Shown here piece after piece: positions 44,845 through 53,900 of a stretch of 64,000 nucleotides of DNA. Source of the stretch: Frankia sp. AiPa1 (GTDB taxonomy: Bacteria > Actinomycetota > Actinomycetes > Frankiales > Frankiaceae). The notes below the pieces were generated by a model. The model was given only the letters and a program-made list of their open reading frames with translations. It had not been told where the DNA came from and ran no database searches. The DNA is taken from assembly GCF_023243075.1 (NCBI RefSeq), contig NZ_JALKFZ020000188.1:1-64000 (forward strand), read 5' to 3'. The stretch's first letter is position 1, and each line of letters opens with the position of its first letter. The position numbers were made by a program, and so were the translations under genes.

Positions 44845-45648
44845 ATGACCGTCTCCGGCGTCGATCTGACCGGCCGCGTCGTCCTCGTCACCGGCGCGGC
44901 CCGCGGTCAGGGCCGGGCGATCAGCGAGCGGGTGGTGGCGGCCGGCGGGCAGGTGGTCGCCGCGGACGTGCTCGGGTCGGTGCACGAGCTCACCGGCACC
45001 GGCCCGGGCCTGCTGCCCCATGACGCCGTGCACACCGTGCATCTCGACGTCACCGATGCGGACTCCTGGGCGCGGGCCGTCCGGGCGGGTCTGGACCGTT
45101 TCGGACGCCTGGACGGCCTGGTGAACAATGCCGGCGTACTACGCCGTGAGTCGCTGGAGCGGGAGACCGCCGCCGATTTCGAGCAGGTGTGGCGGGTCAA
45201 CTGTCTGGGGCCGTTCCTCGGCCTGCGGGCGGTCGTCCCGCACCTGCGCGCCGCGGGGGCCGGCGCGATCGTGAACACCGTGTCGACGGCGGCCGCCACC
45301 GCGTGGACCCTGCACGGCGCCTACGCGTCGTCGAAGTGGGCGCTGCGCGGCCTGACGAAGGTCGCGGCACTCGAACTCGCCCCGCACGGCATCCGGGTGA
45401 ACGCGGTGCTCCCCGGCCCGGTGCTGACCCCGATGGTCATCGGGGACGGCGACCCGGAGGCCGAGAAGCGGCTGGCCGCCACGCCCCTGGGCCGCGCTGG
45501 CCTGCCCGCCGACATCGCGGAGCTCGTCGTGTTCCTGCTTTCCGACAGTTCCGCCTTCATCGTCGGCGCCGAGATCGCCATCGACGGCGGCCAGACCGCC
45601 GGCGTCGTGCTCACCCGGCCCGACAGGCGGGTCAGCTCGGCAGGGTGA
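44845..45648 (+). CDS. SDR family oxidoreductase
   Basis: 267 aa from ATG 44845, 10 bp after the previous SDR. Classical SDR: VLVTGAARGQGRAISER, NNAGVLRRE, NTVSTAAATAWT (Ser), YASSKWALRG (Tyr/Lys), VGAEIAIDGGQTAG. It lacks the extra mycofactocin-type insertion, so it probably uses free NAD(P). Its 3' end overlaps the convergent amidohydrolase gene by 17 bp. Confidence 0.88.
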   Translation: MTVSGVDLTGRVVLVTGAARGQGRAISERVVAAGGQVVAADVLGSVHELTGTGPGLLPHDAVHTVHLDVTDADSWARAVRAGLDRFGRLDGLVNNAGVLRRESLERETAADFEQVWRVNCLGPFLGLRAVVPHLRAAGAGAIVNTVSTAAATAWTLHGAYASSKWALRGLTKVAALELAPHGIRVNAVLPGPVLTPMVIGDGDPEAEKRLAATPLGRAGLPADIAELVVFLLSDSSAFIVGAEIAIDGGQTAGVVLTRPDRRVSSAG

Positions 45649-46852
45649 GCTCGCGGGCGTTGTCGTGCATGATGCGTCGCTGGTCGTGCGGCGAGAAGGT
45701 GCCGAGCCCGCCGAGGAAGTCCTTCGGTTCGGCGAGCCCCTCGGCGTGCGGCCAGTCGGAGCCGAACAGGATCCGCTCGGCCGGCAGGTGCACGGCGAGC
45801 TCGGCCACGTCGTCCTCGACGAACGGGGCGACCCAGCAGTGTTCGACGAACTGGTCCACCGGTGAACGGGCGAACATCCCGGGGTTCTGGCTGGCCAGTA
45901 TCCGCAGACCGTGCAGCAGCGGGCCGACCCAGGTGCCGCCGTTCTCGATGAACGCGATCCGCAGCCGGTCGAACCGCTCGAACAGACCGTGGGCGACCAG
46001 GGCGCCGGCGAAGTCGTGCACGAGCCGGTGTTTCATCAGCATGGTGACGAACGGTTCGTGCAGGGTGATCGCGTTCGTGTCGCCGCCGCGGTTGGCCCCG
46101 CGACAGCCCCAGGCCCGGGCGACGGCGGCTTCGACCTCCCGGTAGCCGTCGTCGAACCCGGCGTGCGGGGCGACGACGAGACCAGCCTCCTGGATCCGGG
46201 CCCAGAACGGGTCGAACCGCGGGTCGGCCGGTGACCGGAGCCCCTCGGGGGTGAAGACCGGACCGTTGCGGATGCTGATCACCCGGGCGCCATGCTCGAG
46301 GCACCACTCGAGCTCGGCGACCGCACGGTCGAGGTCGGACAGGCTCAGGAACGGAACACCGAAGATCCGATTCTGGTAGGCGAAGCCCCAGTCCTCCTCC
46401 AGCCAGCGGTTGAACGCCCGCAGCACCTCGAGGGATGCCTCGAGGTCCGGCTGCATCGGTCCCTCCACGCAGACCGCGTGCGACGGGAACATCCAGACCG
46501 CGTCCAGACCCTGCTCGTCCATCCGGGCGAGCCGAGCATCGCGCTGGAACCAGTCGGGGTGCTCCGCCGGGGCCTCGCAGGCCAGTTCCGCCCCGACCGA
46601 ACCCTTGTCGCCGCGCCCGCCGAAGTAGTCATAGAGCGCTCCGGGGCGGGGGCGCGGATGGGCGTCTCCCGGGCCGGGAAGAATGGGATGTGCCTGCTCG
46701 CCGATGAAATAACGGATCTCGCCGTCACGCTCGACGACCCGGAGCCCGCGATCAAGAAAAGCCGGGTCGCGGTGTCGGGTGAAGGCGTCAGACGACTCCC
46801 AGTAGTGGTTGTCGGCGTCGAAGATGGAGCCTAAAGCGGCAGCCTCGTCCAT
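45632..46852 (-). CDS. Amidohydrolase_2 family TIM-barrel protein (paralogue 4)
   Basis: 406 aa from ATG 46852 (AAAGG at about 9 nt); ATG 46861 has its ribosome site too close. SIFDADNHYWESSDAF opening, FGVPFLSLSDLDRAV, VVAPHAGFDDG (His), FIENGGTW, ILFGSDWPHAEGLAEP. Closest in wording to paralogue 1 (14348). It shares a transcript with the D-aminoacylase-like gene (38-bp gap). Reaction unknown; hydrolase or decarboxylase. Confidence 0.83.
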   Translation of the reverse strand: MDEAAALGSIFDADNHYWESSDAFTRHRDPAFLDRGLRVVERDGEIRYFIGEQAHPILPGPGDAHPRPRPGALYDYFGGRGDKGSVGAELACEAPAEHPDWFQRDARLARMDEQGLDAVWMFPSHAVCVEGPMQPDLEASLEVLRAFNRWLEEDWGFAYQNRIFGVPFLSLSDLDRAVAELEWCLEHGARVISIRNGPVFTPEGLRSPADPRFDPFWARIQEAGLVVAPHAGFDDGYREVEAAVARAWGCRGANRGGDTNAITLHEPFVTMLMKHRLVHDFAGALVAHGLFERFDRLRIAFIENGGTWVGPLLHGLRILASQNPGMFARSPVDQFVEHCWVAPFVEDDVAELAVHLPAERILFGSDWPHAEGLAEPKDFLGGLGTFSPHDQRRIMHDNARELTLPS

Positions 46853-46890
46853 GTCGAACATCCTTTGCTGTCTGTCCGGCCGAGGGGGAA

Positions 46891-48615
46891 TCAGGCGGTG
46901 CCGTGGCGGAGTAGACGACCGGGAGTGGCCTGCGTGCATTGACCGTCGACAAAGGTCGAGGCACCGTTGACGATGATCCGGTCATAGCCGGTCGCTTTCT
47001 GGATGAGTCTCCACTCACCCGCGGGATAATCCCAGACCCGCTCGGCGGGAAGGCTGTCGACGGTATCCGGGTCATACACGATGACATCGGCGGGGGCGCC
47101 TTCGGCGAGGAAGCCACGCCCCTTAAGGCCGGCGGCCTGCGCCGGGTAGGCGGAAAGTCGCCAGTGCGCCTGCTCCAGGGACATGATCTCGTGCTCGCGT
47201 ACCCACAGGCCGAGCAGTTCGCTCGGGTACCGGGCGGTGGTGACGAACTTCGTGTGCGCGCCGCCGTCGCTGACTCCCGGCAGCGCCACCGGAGCGTTGG
47301 CGATCTCCTTCATGGCCTGCGGCGGCGTCTCCAGCAGCGGGGTGGCGAACCCGACCCGCAGGTCACCGGCGACGGCGAGGTCGAGCATCGCGTCGATGGG
47401 GTGTTTGCCCTCCCGGGCGGCGATCTCACCGACGGTGTAGCCCTCGTAGGTGTCCTTGAGCGCGCGGGCGTTCGGGACGTCGCTGGAGATCCAGTGGCAC
47501 TTGATGTCGGTGAGCACATAGCCGGCGCCGAACAGGCCCTTGCGCTCGGTGTGCACCTCCTTCATCGCGGCCCGCCGCTTCGGGTCGGCGAGCTTGACCT
47601 GCTTCTCGGCGATCGTGCCCACCAGCGCCTCCCGCCAGCACGGGATCGAGTCGGCGAGGTTGTACTCCTCGAAGGTGAACTCGGAGGCGAAGTTCGTGGT
47701 CAGCGCCTGGGCGAAGACCCGCACGCCCTCGAGCTCGTTGAGTTCGGCGAGGCGGGCCATCGCGTCGCGGTGCGACAGCTGCTGGCCGCCGTGCTGGTTG
47801 AGCGCGCCGTCGGCGAGCAGGGCGTTCCAGATGACCGGGCGGCCGCTCTCGCGCGCCATGAACGCGGCGGTCTCCAGCGGAGAGGTGACCTGCGCCACCC
47901 CGCGGCCCAGGGCACCGAGGGCCCGGCTGAACGCGCGCAGATCACGCTCGCTCATCAGGTCGGTCACCATCGGGGTGCCGTCGTAGTCGAGCTGCACGTT
48001 GGCGACATCGCCGAGGATCTGCGCGGACAGCCCGCAGCCACCGATCTCCATCGCCTCGATCAGGAGCTTGCACATGAGCGCGAGCTCCTCCTCGGTCACC
48101 GCCCGGACCTTGGCCTCGTCCAGGCCGACGACGTAGCCGTACAGCGGGGCGAGCGGCACGAACGACATGACGTTCACGCCCTTGGGCGTGCGCTCGACGC
48201 TGTCGAGGAACTCAGGGAAGGTCTCCCAGTCCCAGGGCATGCCCTCGCGCATCGTCTCCATCGGGACGGCCTCGTTGCGCGAGAGGCTCAGCATCGCCCG
48301 CTCGCGATCCGCGGGCTTGCAGGGGGCGAACCCGAACCCGCAGTTGCCGATGACGACGCTGGTCACGCCGTGCCAGCCCGACATCGTGCACCACGGGTCC
48401 CAGAACAGCTGGCTGTCGTAGTGGGTGTGCAGGTCCACGACGCCAGGGGCGACGACCCGGCCCGCCGCGTCGACCACCTCCCTGGCATCGGAGGCGCGCA
48501 CCCTGCCAATCTGGACAATCTTTCCACCAGCGATCGCGATATCCGCCCGGTACCGCGGGGTCTGTAACCCGTCGATCACCGTTCCACCCTTGATGACCAG
48601 ATCATAGGTCGCCAT
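46891..48615 (-). CDS. N-acyl-D-amino-acid deacylase / D-aminoacylase family amidohydrolase
   Basis: 574 aa; ATG 48615 with AGGAGG upstream. Urease-fold amidohydrolase: YDLVIKGGTVIDGLQTP, VVDLHTHYDSQLFWDPW (metal His), SVVIGNCGFGFAPCKP, a Cys-containing region typical of D-aminoacylases, LPGVSDGGAHTKF (Asp), and C-terminal GAPADVIVYDPDTV. The family cleaves N-acyl-D-amino acids and related amides. It heads a two-gene unit with paralogue 4; together they may hydrolyse an amide conjugate of the lipid substrate (speculative). Confidence 0.87.
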   Translation of the reverse strand: MATYDLVIKGGTVIDGLQTPRYRADIAIAGGKIVQIGRVRASDAREVVDAAGRVVAPGVVDLHTHYDSQLFWDPWCTMSGWHGVTSVVIGNCGFGFAPCKPADRERAMLSLSRNEAVPMETMREGMPWDWETFPEFLDSVERTPKGVNVMSFVPLAPLYGYVVGLDEAKVRAVTEEELALMCKLLIEAMEIGGCGLSAQILGDVANVQLDYDGTPMVTDLMSERDLRAFSRALGALGRGVAQVTSPLETAAFMARESGRPVIWNALLADGALNQHGGQQLSHRDAMARLAELNELEGVRVFAQALTTNFASEFTFEEYNLADSIPCWREALVGTIAEKQVKLADPKRRAAMKEVHTERKGLFGAGYVLTDIKCHWISSDVPNARALKDTYEGYTVGEIAAREGKHPIDAMLDLAVAGDLRVGFATPLLETPPQAMKEIANAPVALPGVSDGGAHTKFVTTARYPSELLGLWVREHEIMSLEQAHWRLSAYPAQAAGLKGRGFLAEGAPADVIVYDPDTVDSLPAERVWDYPAGEWRLIQKATGYDRIIVNGASTFVDGQCTQATPGRLLRHGTA

Positions 48616-48835
48616 TGCACGGTCCTCCTCAGGCTGCCGGGACCTCGGTCCAGGAGATTTTCCAGATACTGACTCCGTAGAATTAGGCCGTCAAGTACCC
48701 GGAAGAACCTGACCGCGTCGGCCCCGCGGCCGCCGGAAACTGTCCACGGGCAGGCGAAAACAGCCGCACAACATTCCCGCGAAAACGGGCGCGGCCGACC
48801 GGAAAAGCCTCGGAAACCTAACCCGAGATGGCGTC

Positions 48836-48859
48836 GGCAGGCAGGCAGGCAGGCAGGCA
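48836..48859. repeat. (GGCA)6 tetranucleotide repeat
   Basis: Six perfect copies; non-coding as far as can be seen. Confidence 0.85.
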
Positions 48860-49205
48860 GGCCCGACCACCCGGCGCTGCTGGGAAGCCGATTTGATCGG
48901 CTGGTCGACAGACAGCACACGGCGGCCCGACCGGCTGGTTCATGACGGTCGGCACGAGGTCGGAGGTGTGGGAGGTGGGTTTCGATGGCCGGCGAGGAAC
49001 AGTGTTCCGCCCGGCGGCTCTGGACGGCCGGTCAGCGGATGGTGCGCCGAGTGACGGGCAGCGGGTGGATGGCGAGCGATGGTGCGCCGACCGGCGGGTC
49101 GGGGCGACGGTCGGCAGGTGTGGCGAGATCAGGAGACGAGGTGGTCCTCCGGTTTCGACCGGGCGGTCATCGACCAGCGGGCGTTGCACGCAACAGCGTC
49201 ATACA

Positions 49206-49223
49206 TGGCACTTAAGAGTGTCA
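49206..49223. promoter_or_regulatory. Palindrome before TetR gene, candidate auto-operator
   Basis: TGGCACT-taag-AGTGTCA: 7-bp arms with one mismatch, 17 bp before the TetR start codon. Typical location and size for self-repression by a TetR dimer. Confidence 0.5.
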
Positions 49224-49240
49224 ACGGCTAGCCTGAGACC

Positions 49241-49861
49241 ATGCCGGTGACCACCCAGCCGCTCGCGGAGGCGAAGCGGCGAGCCGCGCTCGACCACGTG
49301 CTCACCGCCGCGCGCCGATATGTGATCGAGAACGGCATCGACGCGACGATGGACCAGCTCGCCGAGGCGTCCGGGGTCAGTCGCCGCACGCTGTTCCGGC
49401 TGTTCGGCACCCGCGAGAAGCTCATCGCCCACGCCTTCCAGGCCGCGATGACGCACTACCTGCAGTCGCTGCCGACCTTCCGCGGCGACGTCGACCGGTG
49501 GCTGCGCACCACCTGCGCCGCGGCGCACCGGATGAATGCCGCCATCGGCCCCGGCTACTGGGAGCTCTCGGCCCGCGCCGACCTGCCCTCGGAGCTCGCC
49601 GCCCTGCAGGTCTCCACCCGACACGACTGGCAGCACCGGATCGCCGCGATCTCCGCCATCCTGTGGCAGGAGCACGGTCACGCCGGTGACCCTCCCGGCA
49701 CGCTGCTCACCACGGTCGGAGCGCACCTGAGCTCCCACTTCACCGCGGCGGTCATCACCGACGCCGGCCGCGACTGGCAGACCGCGAGCGCGCTGGCGTA
49801 CACCGCGATCTCCGGCACCCTGCGCACGCAGGCCAGCGCCGCGGACGGACCTTCCCCCTGA
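49241..49861 (+). CDS. TetR/AcrR-family transcriptional regulator
   Basis: 206 aa from ATG 49241. Helix-turn-helix TMDQLAEASGVSRRTLFRLF followed by GTREKLI, a clear TetR N-terminal domain (the FRLF variant seen in many actinobacterial TetRs). C-terminal domain without a recognised ligand signature. Divergent from the deacylase operon, which it may control through the palindrome just upstream of its own start. Confidence 0.88.
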   Translation: MPVTTQPLAEAKRRAALDHVLTAARRYVIENGIDATMDQLAEASGVSRRTLFRLFGTREKLIAHAFQAAMTHYLQSLPTFRGDVDRWLRTTCAAAHRMNAAIGPGYWELSARADLPSELAALQVSTRHDWQHRIAAISAILWQEHGHAGDPPGTLLTTVGAHLSSHFTAAVITDAGRDWQTASALAYTAISGTLRTQASAADGPSP

Positions 49862-50053
49862 CGGTCAGCCCATGGCGGCCGGAACCGCGCTGGTCCCAGT
49901 CGCGATCACGGCACGGTCACGCTGGTAGCAGGCGGCGCGGACGCGCGAACGCTGGTGTCGGAGCCGGTCGGCTGCCAGATTCGCCGGATAGAGCCGCGAG
50001 CCGGACAGGGGTCCGGGTACCGGTCCGCCTCCGGGCTCGGATAGGGAGAGACG

Positions 50054-50539
50054 ATGAAGCCTGATCTGATCGAGACGCAGCGCCGCGGCCGGAAGATCGC
50101 GCTGTCCGCCGAGGAGGTCGACACCCTGCTGACCGAGTCGCAGGTCTGCCGGGTCGCGACGCTGACCTCGTCCGGCGCCCCGCACATCAGCCCGCTGTGG
50201 TACGCCTGGGACGGCACGTCGCTCTGGCTCTACTCGATCGTCCGCAGCCAGCGCTGGTCCGACCTGCGGCGCGACCCGCGCACGGCGGTCGTGGTCGACG
50301 GCGGCGGGGAGTTCATGGAGTTGCACGGGGTGGAGCTGCGCGGCCGGTTCGAAGCCGTCGGCCCGGCCCCCCGCACCGGGCAGGAGGACGCCCCGGAGCT
50401 CGCGACCCCCGAGCGGTTGTTCGCCGCCAAGTACGCCGCCAGCCCAGACGGCTCGATGTACCACGACGGCCGGCACGCCTGGCTGCGTCTGACGCCCGAG
50501 AAGGTGGCCTCGTGGGACCACCGCAAGCTCGGCCGATGA
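50054..50539 (+). CDS. Pyridoxamine-5'-phosphate-oxidase-like flavin/F420-binding protein
   Basis: 161 aa, ATG 50054 with GGGAGAG upstream. Split-barrel fold signatures: LLTESQVCRVATLTSSGAPHISPLWYAWDG, LWLYSIVRSQRWSDLRRDPRTAVVVD, and C-terminal WLRLTPEKVASWD. These proteins bind FMN or F420 and reduce small organic substrates or bind cofactors. It overlaps the start of the crotonase gene by 4 nt (ATGA). Confidence 0.85.
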   Translation: MKPDLIETQRRGRKIALSAEEVDTLLTESQVCRVATLTSSGAPHISPLWYAWDGTSLWLYSIVRSQRWSDLRRDPRTAVVVDGGGEFMELHGVELRGRFEAVGPAPRTGQEDAPELATPERLFAAKYAASPDGSMYHDGRHAWLRLTPEKVASWDHRKLGR

Positions 50540-51420
50540 CGCCCGGACCTGCTGCCGGCACCGGCTCCGGCACAGGAACCAGCATCGGCACGGGAGCCGG
50601 CACCAAGGTTGGCGCCGAGAGCGGTGTGGGGGCTGGCGGCGCCGCCGGCAGTGGCCCCGGGGCTGGCACCGACGTCGTGGTCACGAGCCGGCGCGGCCGG
50701 GTTCTGGTGATCCGGATCGACCGCGAGGCCAAGCGCAACGCGCTCAACCCCGCCGTCACCGCCGGCATCGACCAGGCGATGAACGAGCTCGAGGACGATC
50801 CCGAGCTCTGGTGCGGCGTCCTGACCGGTGGGCCGAGGATGTTCTCCGCCGGTGCGGACCTCGCGATGGGCCCGGGGGAACCGACCGAACGCGGCGGGCT
50901 GGTCGGCCTCATCCACCGCACGCGAACCAAGCCGCTGATCGCCGCGGTCGAGGGCTTCGCCCTCGGGGGCGGCGTCGAGCTCGTGCTGTGCTGCGACCTG
51001 GTCGTCGCAGCCCGCGACGCCCGCTTCGGGCTGCCTGAGGTCAAGCGGGGGCTCATGCCCGACTTCGGCGGCGCCTTCCGGATCACCCGGGTCCTGCCCC
51101 GCAACGTCGCCTTCGAGCTGCTGGCCACCGGCGACGGGCTGCCCGCCGAGCGGGCCGAGCGCCTCGGTTTCGTCAACGTCCTCACGGAACCCGGCGAGGC
51201 CCTCGACGGCGCGCTCGCGCTGGCCGAACGGGTGAACGCCAACGCGCCGCTGGCCGTGCGGGCCGCGCTTGACGTCGCCCGCCGCGAGGTGAGCCCCGAC
51301 GAGTCGGCGATCTGGGCGCACAGCGACGCCACCCATGCCCATCTGCTCACCACCGCCGATGTCCGGGAGGGCATCGACGCGTTCTTCGGACGCCGCCCGC
51401 CCACCTGGACGGCCCGCTGA
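50536..51420 (+). CDS. Enoyl-CoA hydratase (crotonase) with Gly/Thr-rich leader
   Basis: 294 aa from ATG 50536, coupled to the upstream gene. The first ~45 residues are a Gly/Thr/Ala/Ser repeat (GTGSGTGTSIGTGAGT...), then VLVIRIDREAKRNALNP, FSAGADLAMG, VEGFALGGGVELVLCCDLVV, FGLPEVKRGLMPDFGGAFRI. Here PEVKRGLMP carries a Glu at the first catalytic position, so it is more hydratase-like than the other two crotonases. The leader is not needed for the fold; GTG codons near 50680-50705 could be alternative starts. Confidence 0.86.
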   Translation: MTPGPAAGTGSGTGTSIGTGAGTKVGAESGVGAGGAAGSGPGAGTDVVVTSRRGRVLVIRIDREAKRNALNPAVTAGIDQAMNELEDDPELWCGVLTGGPRMFSAGADLAMGPGEPTERGGLVGLIHRTRTKPLIAAVEGFALGGGVELVLCCDLVVAARDARFGLPEVKRGLMPDFGGAFRITRVLPRNVAFELLATGDGLPAERAERLGFVNVLTEPGEALDGALALAERVNANAPLAVRAALDVARREVSPDESAIWAHSDATHAHLLTTADVREGIDAFFGRRPPTWTAR

Positions 51421-51559
51421 GCCATCCCTGAACGGCAGTCACCCGCGTCCTCACCTCACGCCCGGCCGGGCCCGCCGTCCCCGTGTTTGGTGGCAACCGA
51501 CGACGGTGCCGTCCGCCCCATCGCCCGGCCGGCAGGCGACAGGGCGACAGGGCTGGATG

Positions 51560-52951
51560 TCAGCAGGTCAGGGTTCCGCGCCGCAGGGCATGACCCCCGT
51601 CGTTGCTGTCGTCGGACCAGACGGCCTGTCTGGACCCGCCGGAGCAGCTCGACGCGGGCGCGATCGCGAAGCCCTCGTTGTTGTAGTTGCTCATGCCGCT
51701 CGGGCGGGCGTACACGGCGGTGGCTGCGAAACCGCCGGTCGCGTTGAGGTCGAGAGTCGCCGTGCGACCCGAGCAGGTGTCGTCACACTCCGCCCACAGA
51801 TGCCCGGTGCCCGCGTCGTACTCCAGATCCATGACGGCGGAGAAACCGCTCGTGAACGTGGCCACCCGGGTGAAGGACGTGCCCGAGAGGTTCAGCGCGT
51901 AGGCGTAGATGGTGCCGTTCGCCTCCAGGCCGACGAAGTACAGGCCGCTGCCGTGCCCGGCGTAGTTCGCCGGGTTGTAGGTGCCACCCGTGTGGTCGTC
52001 ATGGAATCCGTGCGCGGTCAGATACGAGTCGGGAATCCACGAGATGCCCTCGAGCCCGCTGTTCGCGGCCACCGCCGGCAGATCAGAGGTCAGGTTCCAC
52101 TCGCCGGTCGCGGTCAGCGAGGAGCCGCTGGCGCTCCCGTCGAACCGGAGAATCTCCGGTCGGCTCACACCGTCGTTGTCATTGTTGCGCTCGGTGGCGA
52201 CGAACAGGCCGTCCGAGGTGGTGACCACGCCTTCCGCGTCCGGATCACCGGTGCCGCCGGGATAGTGCAGGGCCTTTCCGGATGTCCAGCCGCCGGTCGT
52301 GTCCGGCGTCCAGTTCGACCCGCTCGGCACGAGCCGGTACAGGGTGCCGGGACCGTTCTTCACCGCCCACAGCTGGCTTGCGTTCTCGAAGGACAGACCA
52401 CTGAGGTTTTCGCCGAACACGTTCGAGGCGTCGGCGACGGCGACGGAGCTGCCACCGGGCCAGGTTGCCGGCGGGCAGGAATTGGTGGCCCCCCGGGTGG
52501 ACGCGGCGGTCGTCGTGAACGCCCCGGTGCCATCCGGGCACCGGCCGTAGGTCGTCGACGCGTGCGACGTCCAGGTGTAGGAGTCGACCAGGGTGGTGCC
52601 GCCGGACTGATAGAGCCGCACCGAGTCGGAGCTGCCCAGCCCGAACACCGGATCGACATCAAGGACCAGATGCCCGGCCGGCGCCAGCGAGGTGCCGGCC
52701 GCGATCGTGAAAACGTGGCTGTCGTCGTTGTCCTTGACGACCCAGCCGGAGACGTCCACGGCCGTAGTGCCGATGTTCGTGAGCTCGACCCAGTCCCCCG
52801 GGCTGCCGCCGCTCGACTCGATCTCGTTGATCCGCACCGTTGTCGCCGCCTGTGCGGTCCCGGCCAGCACGAGCCCGACCAGGCCGGCCAGCACCAGGGT
52901 GAGAGCACTGAAGAGCGTGAGCGGTAAATGCCAGCGTGAGTGTCGGCGCAC
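51560..52951 (-). CDS. Secreted lamin-tail domain protein with beta-propeller-like region
   Basis: 463 aa from GTG 52951 with GAGGAG upstream. N-terminal Sec signal peptide (RRHSRWHLPLTLF...GLVLAGTAQAA, cleavage near residue 35). Lamin-tail domain at ~37-110 (VRINEIESSGGSPGDWVELTNIGTTAVDVSGW, then SLAPAGHLVLDVD), followed by an extracellular region with repeated strands (FENASQLWAVKNGPGTLYRL, DAEGVVTTSDGLFVATERNNDND, LEGISWIPDSY), like SdiA-regulated/esterase-like propellers. Several Cys near the C-terminus may form disulfides. Probably an exported protein that binds or processes an external substrate; not linked to the catabolic genes. Confidence 0.8.
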   Translation of the reverse strand: MRRHSRWHLPLTLFSALTLVLAGLVGLVLAGTAQAATTVRINEIESSGGSPGDWVELTNIGTTAVDVSGWVVKDNDDSHVFTIAAGTSLAPAGHLVLDVDPVFGLGSSDSVRLYQSGGTTLVDSYTWTSHASTTYGRCPDGTGAFTTTAASTRGATNSCPPATWPGGSSVAVADASNVFGENLSGLSFENASQLWAVKNGPGTLYRLVPSGSNWTPDTTGGWTSGKALHYPGGTGDPDAEGVVTTSDGLFVATERNNDNDGVSRPEILRFDGSASGSSLTATGEWNLTSDLPAVAANSGLEGISWIPDSYLTAHGFHDDHTGGTYNPANYAGHGSGLYFVGLEANGTIYAYALNLSGTSFTRVATFTSGFSAVMDLEYDAGTGHLWAECDDTCSGRTATLDLNATGGFAATAVYARPSGMSNYNNEGFAIAPASSCSGGSRQAVWSDDSNDGGHALRRGTLTC

Positions 52952-53104
52952 GGAAGAACTCCTCGTCCACGGACCCGAGGCAGGAGGGAAGCCCCACTCG
53001 CTGCCGTCGCGAGCCTTCCGTACACCGACGACTAACGGCTTAACGTGGCGCCAACAACACGAACAGCACTGATGACCACCACCCGCAGGTGAACTGCCGA
53101 AGAG

Positions 53105-53431
53105 CTAGGAGATGGCGAGCAGCTCGACTTCGAAGAGAAGATCGGACTTCGGCGGGATGACCGGCGGGAAACCGGCGTCGCCATAGGCGTAGTCCCAGGT
53201 GATGGTGAGAATGGCCTTCTGACCAAGCGAAAGCTGGGGCACGCCCTCGTCCCAGCCCTGGATGACCCGGCCGACCCCGATCTCGGTCGTGAACGGCGTT
53301 CCCCGGTCCCGGGACGAGTCAAAGACCTTGCCGCTGCGCAAGGTGCCGACATAGTGGATCGTCACCGTGTCGCCCTTCTTCGGGAAGGTCTTTCCGTCCC
53401 CCGGGGACAGGGTCTCGATCGAAACACCCAT
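53105..53431 (-). CDS. FKBP-type peptidyl-prolyl cis-trans isomerase
   Basis: 108 aa, single-domain FKBP; ATG 53431 with GAGGTAGG upstream. Motifs: [75 protein letters not shown]. The active-site Tyr, Asp, Trp and Phe-type residues of FKBP12 are largely kept. Cytoplasmic folding helper without signal peptide. Confidence 0.92.
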   Translation of the reverse strand: MGVSIETLSPGDGKTFPKKGDTVTIHYVGTLRSGKVFDSSRDRGTPFTTEIGVGRVIQGWDEGVPQLSLGQKAILTITWDYAYGDAGFPPVIPPKSDLLFEVELLAIS

Positions 53432-53599
53432 GCGAACTGCCTACCTCTTCTGGTTGACCCACCGCCTGTGGGCCCTGCGCGGACTCTCATGGACTATCGC
53501 CGACGGCGGGCAGGCCCGTGACCGGCCTGTATCGGCTCGGCGGGACCGCCCGCCCTTCGGCTTCGTTTGACCCTAACGTCTACGTCACCCCTTACCGTC

Positions 53600-53739
53600 C
53601 CCGCCATGAACGTCTCCTCCGCATCCGACCTCGGCTCCGGCTCGTCGGCGCCCGCCGCCTGGAAACCCTCAACGACCACATCGCCACCCTCACCGCCCTG
53701 CGCGACCGCCTCGCCCACCGCCTCTCCCCCACCCGCTGA
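53600..53739 (+). pseudogene. Gene scrap, possible C-terminus of a MerR-type regulator
   Basis: The frame ending at TGA 53737-53739 reads with strong G/C third-position bias as RRLETLNDHIATLTALRDRLAHRL, a short coiled-coil like those at the C-terminus of MerR regulators. No matching N-terminal part lies upstream. Likely a remnant; a tiny independent protein cannot be excluded. Confidence 0.3.
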
Positions 53740-53787
53740 CCGCACCAGACCCTCCGCGGTAGAGCCCAACGGCGGGCTGCGGAATGG

Positions 53788-53890
53788 TCAGCGCGTGGCC
53801 ACCCGGGATTGGTAAACGGGGCCGAGAACGGCGTCCCGGGCGGCGGCGAGGACGGCCTGGGTGCGGGCGGTCAGGCCGAGTTGGAATCTA
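53788..53890 (-). pseudogene. Gene scrap, 3' end of an unidentified gene
   Basis: On the minus strand the frame ending at 53788 reads LTARTQAVLAAARDAVLGP, with good codon bias, then runs into the upstream region of the DUF1152 gene. It looks like a 3' end cut off by insertion of the DUF1152 segment. Family unknown. Confidence 0.3.
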
Positions 53891-53900
53891 GGGTTGGTCT

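Larger units (their letters stand above)
48616..49240. other. Divergent intergenic region
   Basis: 625 bp between the deacylase and a TetR gene. No credible gene. It holds a tetranucleotide repeat (48836-48859), two copies of GATGGTGCGCCGA (49038 and 49078) and a palindrome next to the TetR start (49206-49223). Confidence 0.55.

Noticed and set aside
48576-48920. Short minus frames over the GGCA repeat as a phase-variable gene
   Set aside because: No start signals or family likeness; the repeat is probably intergenic.
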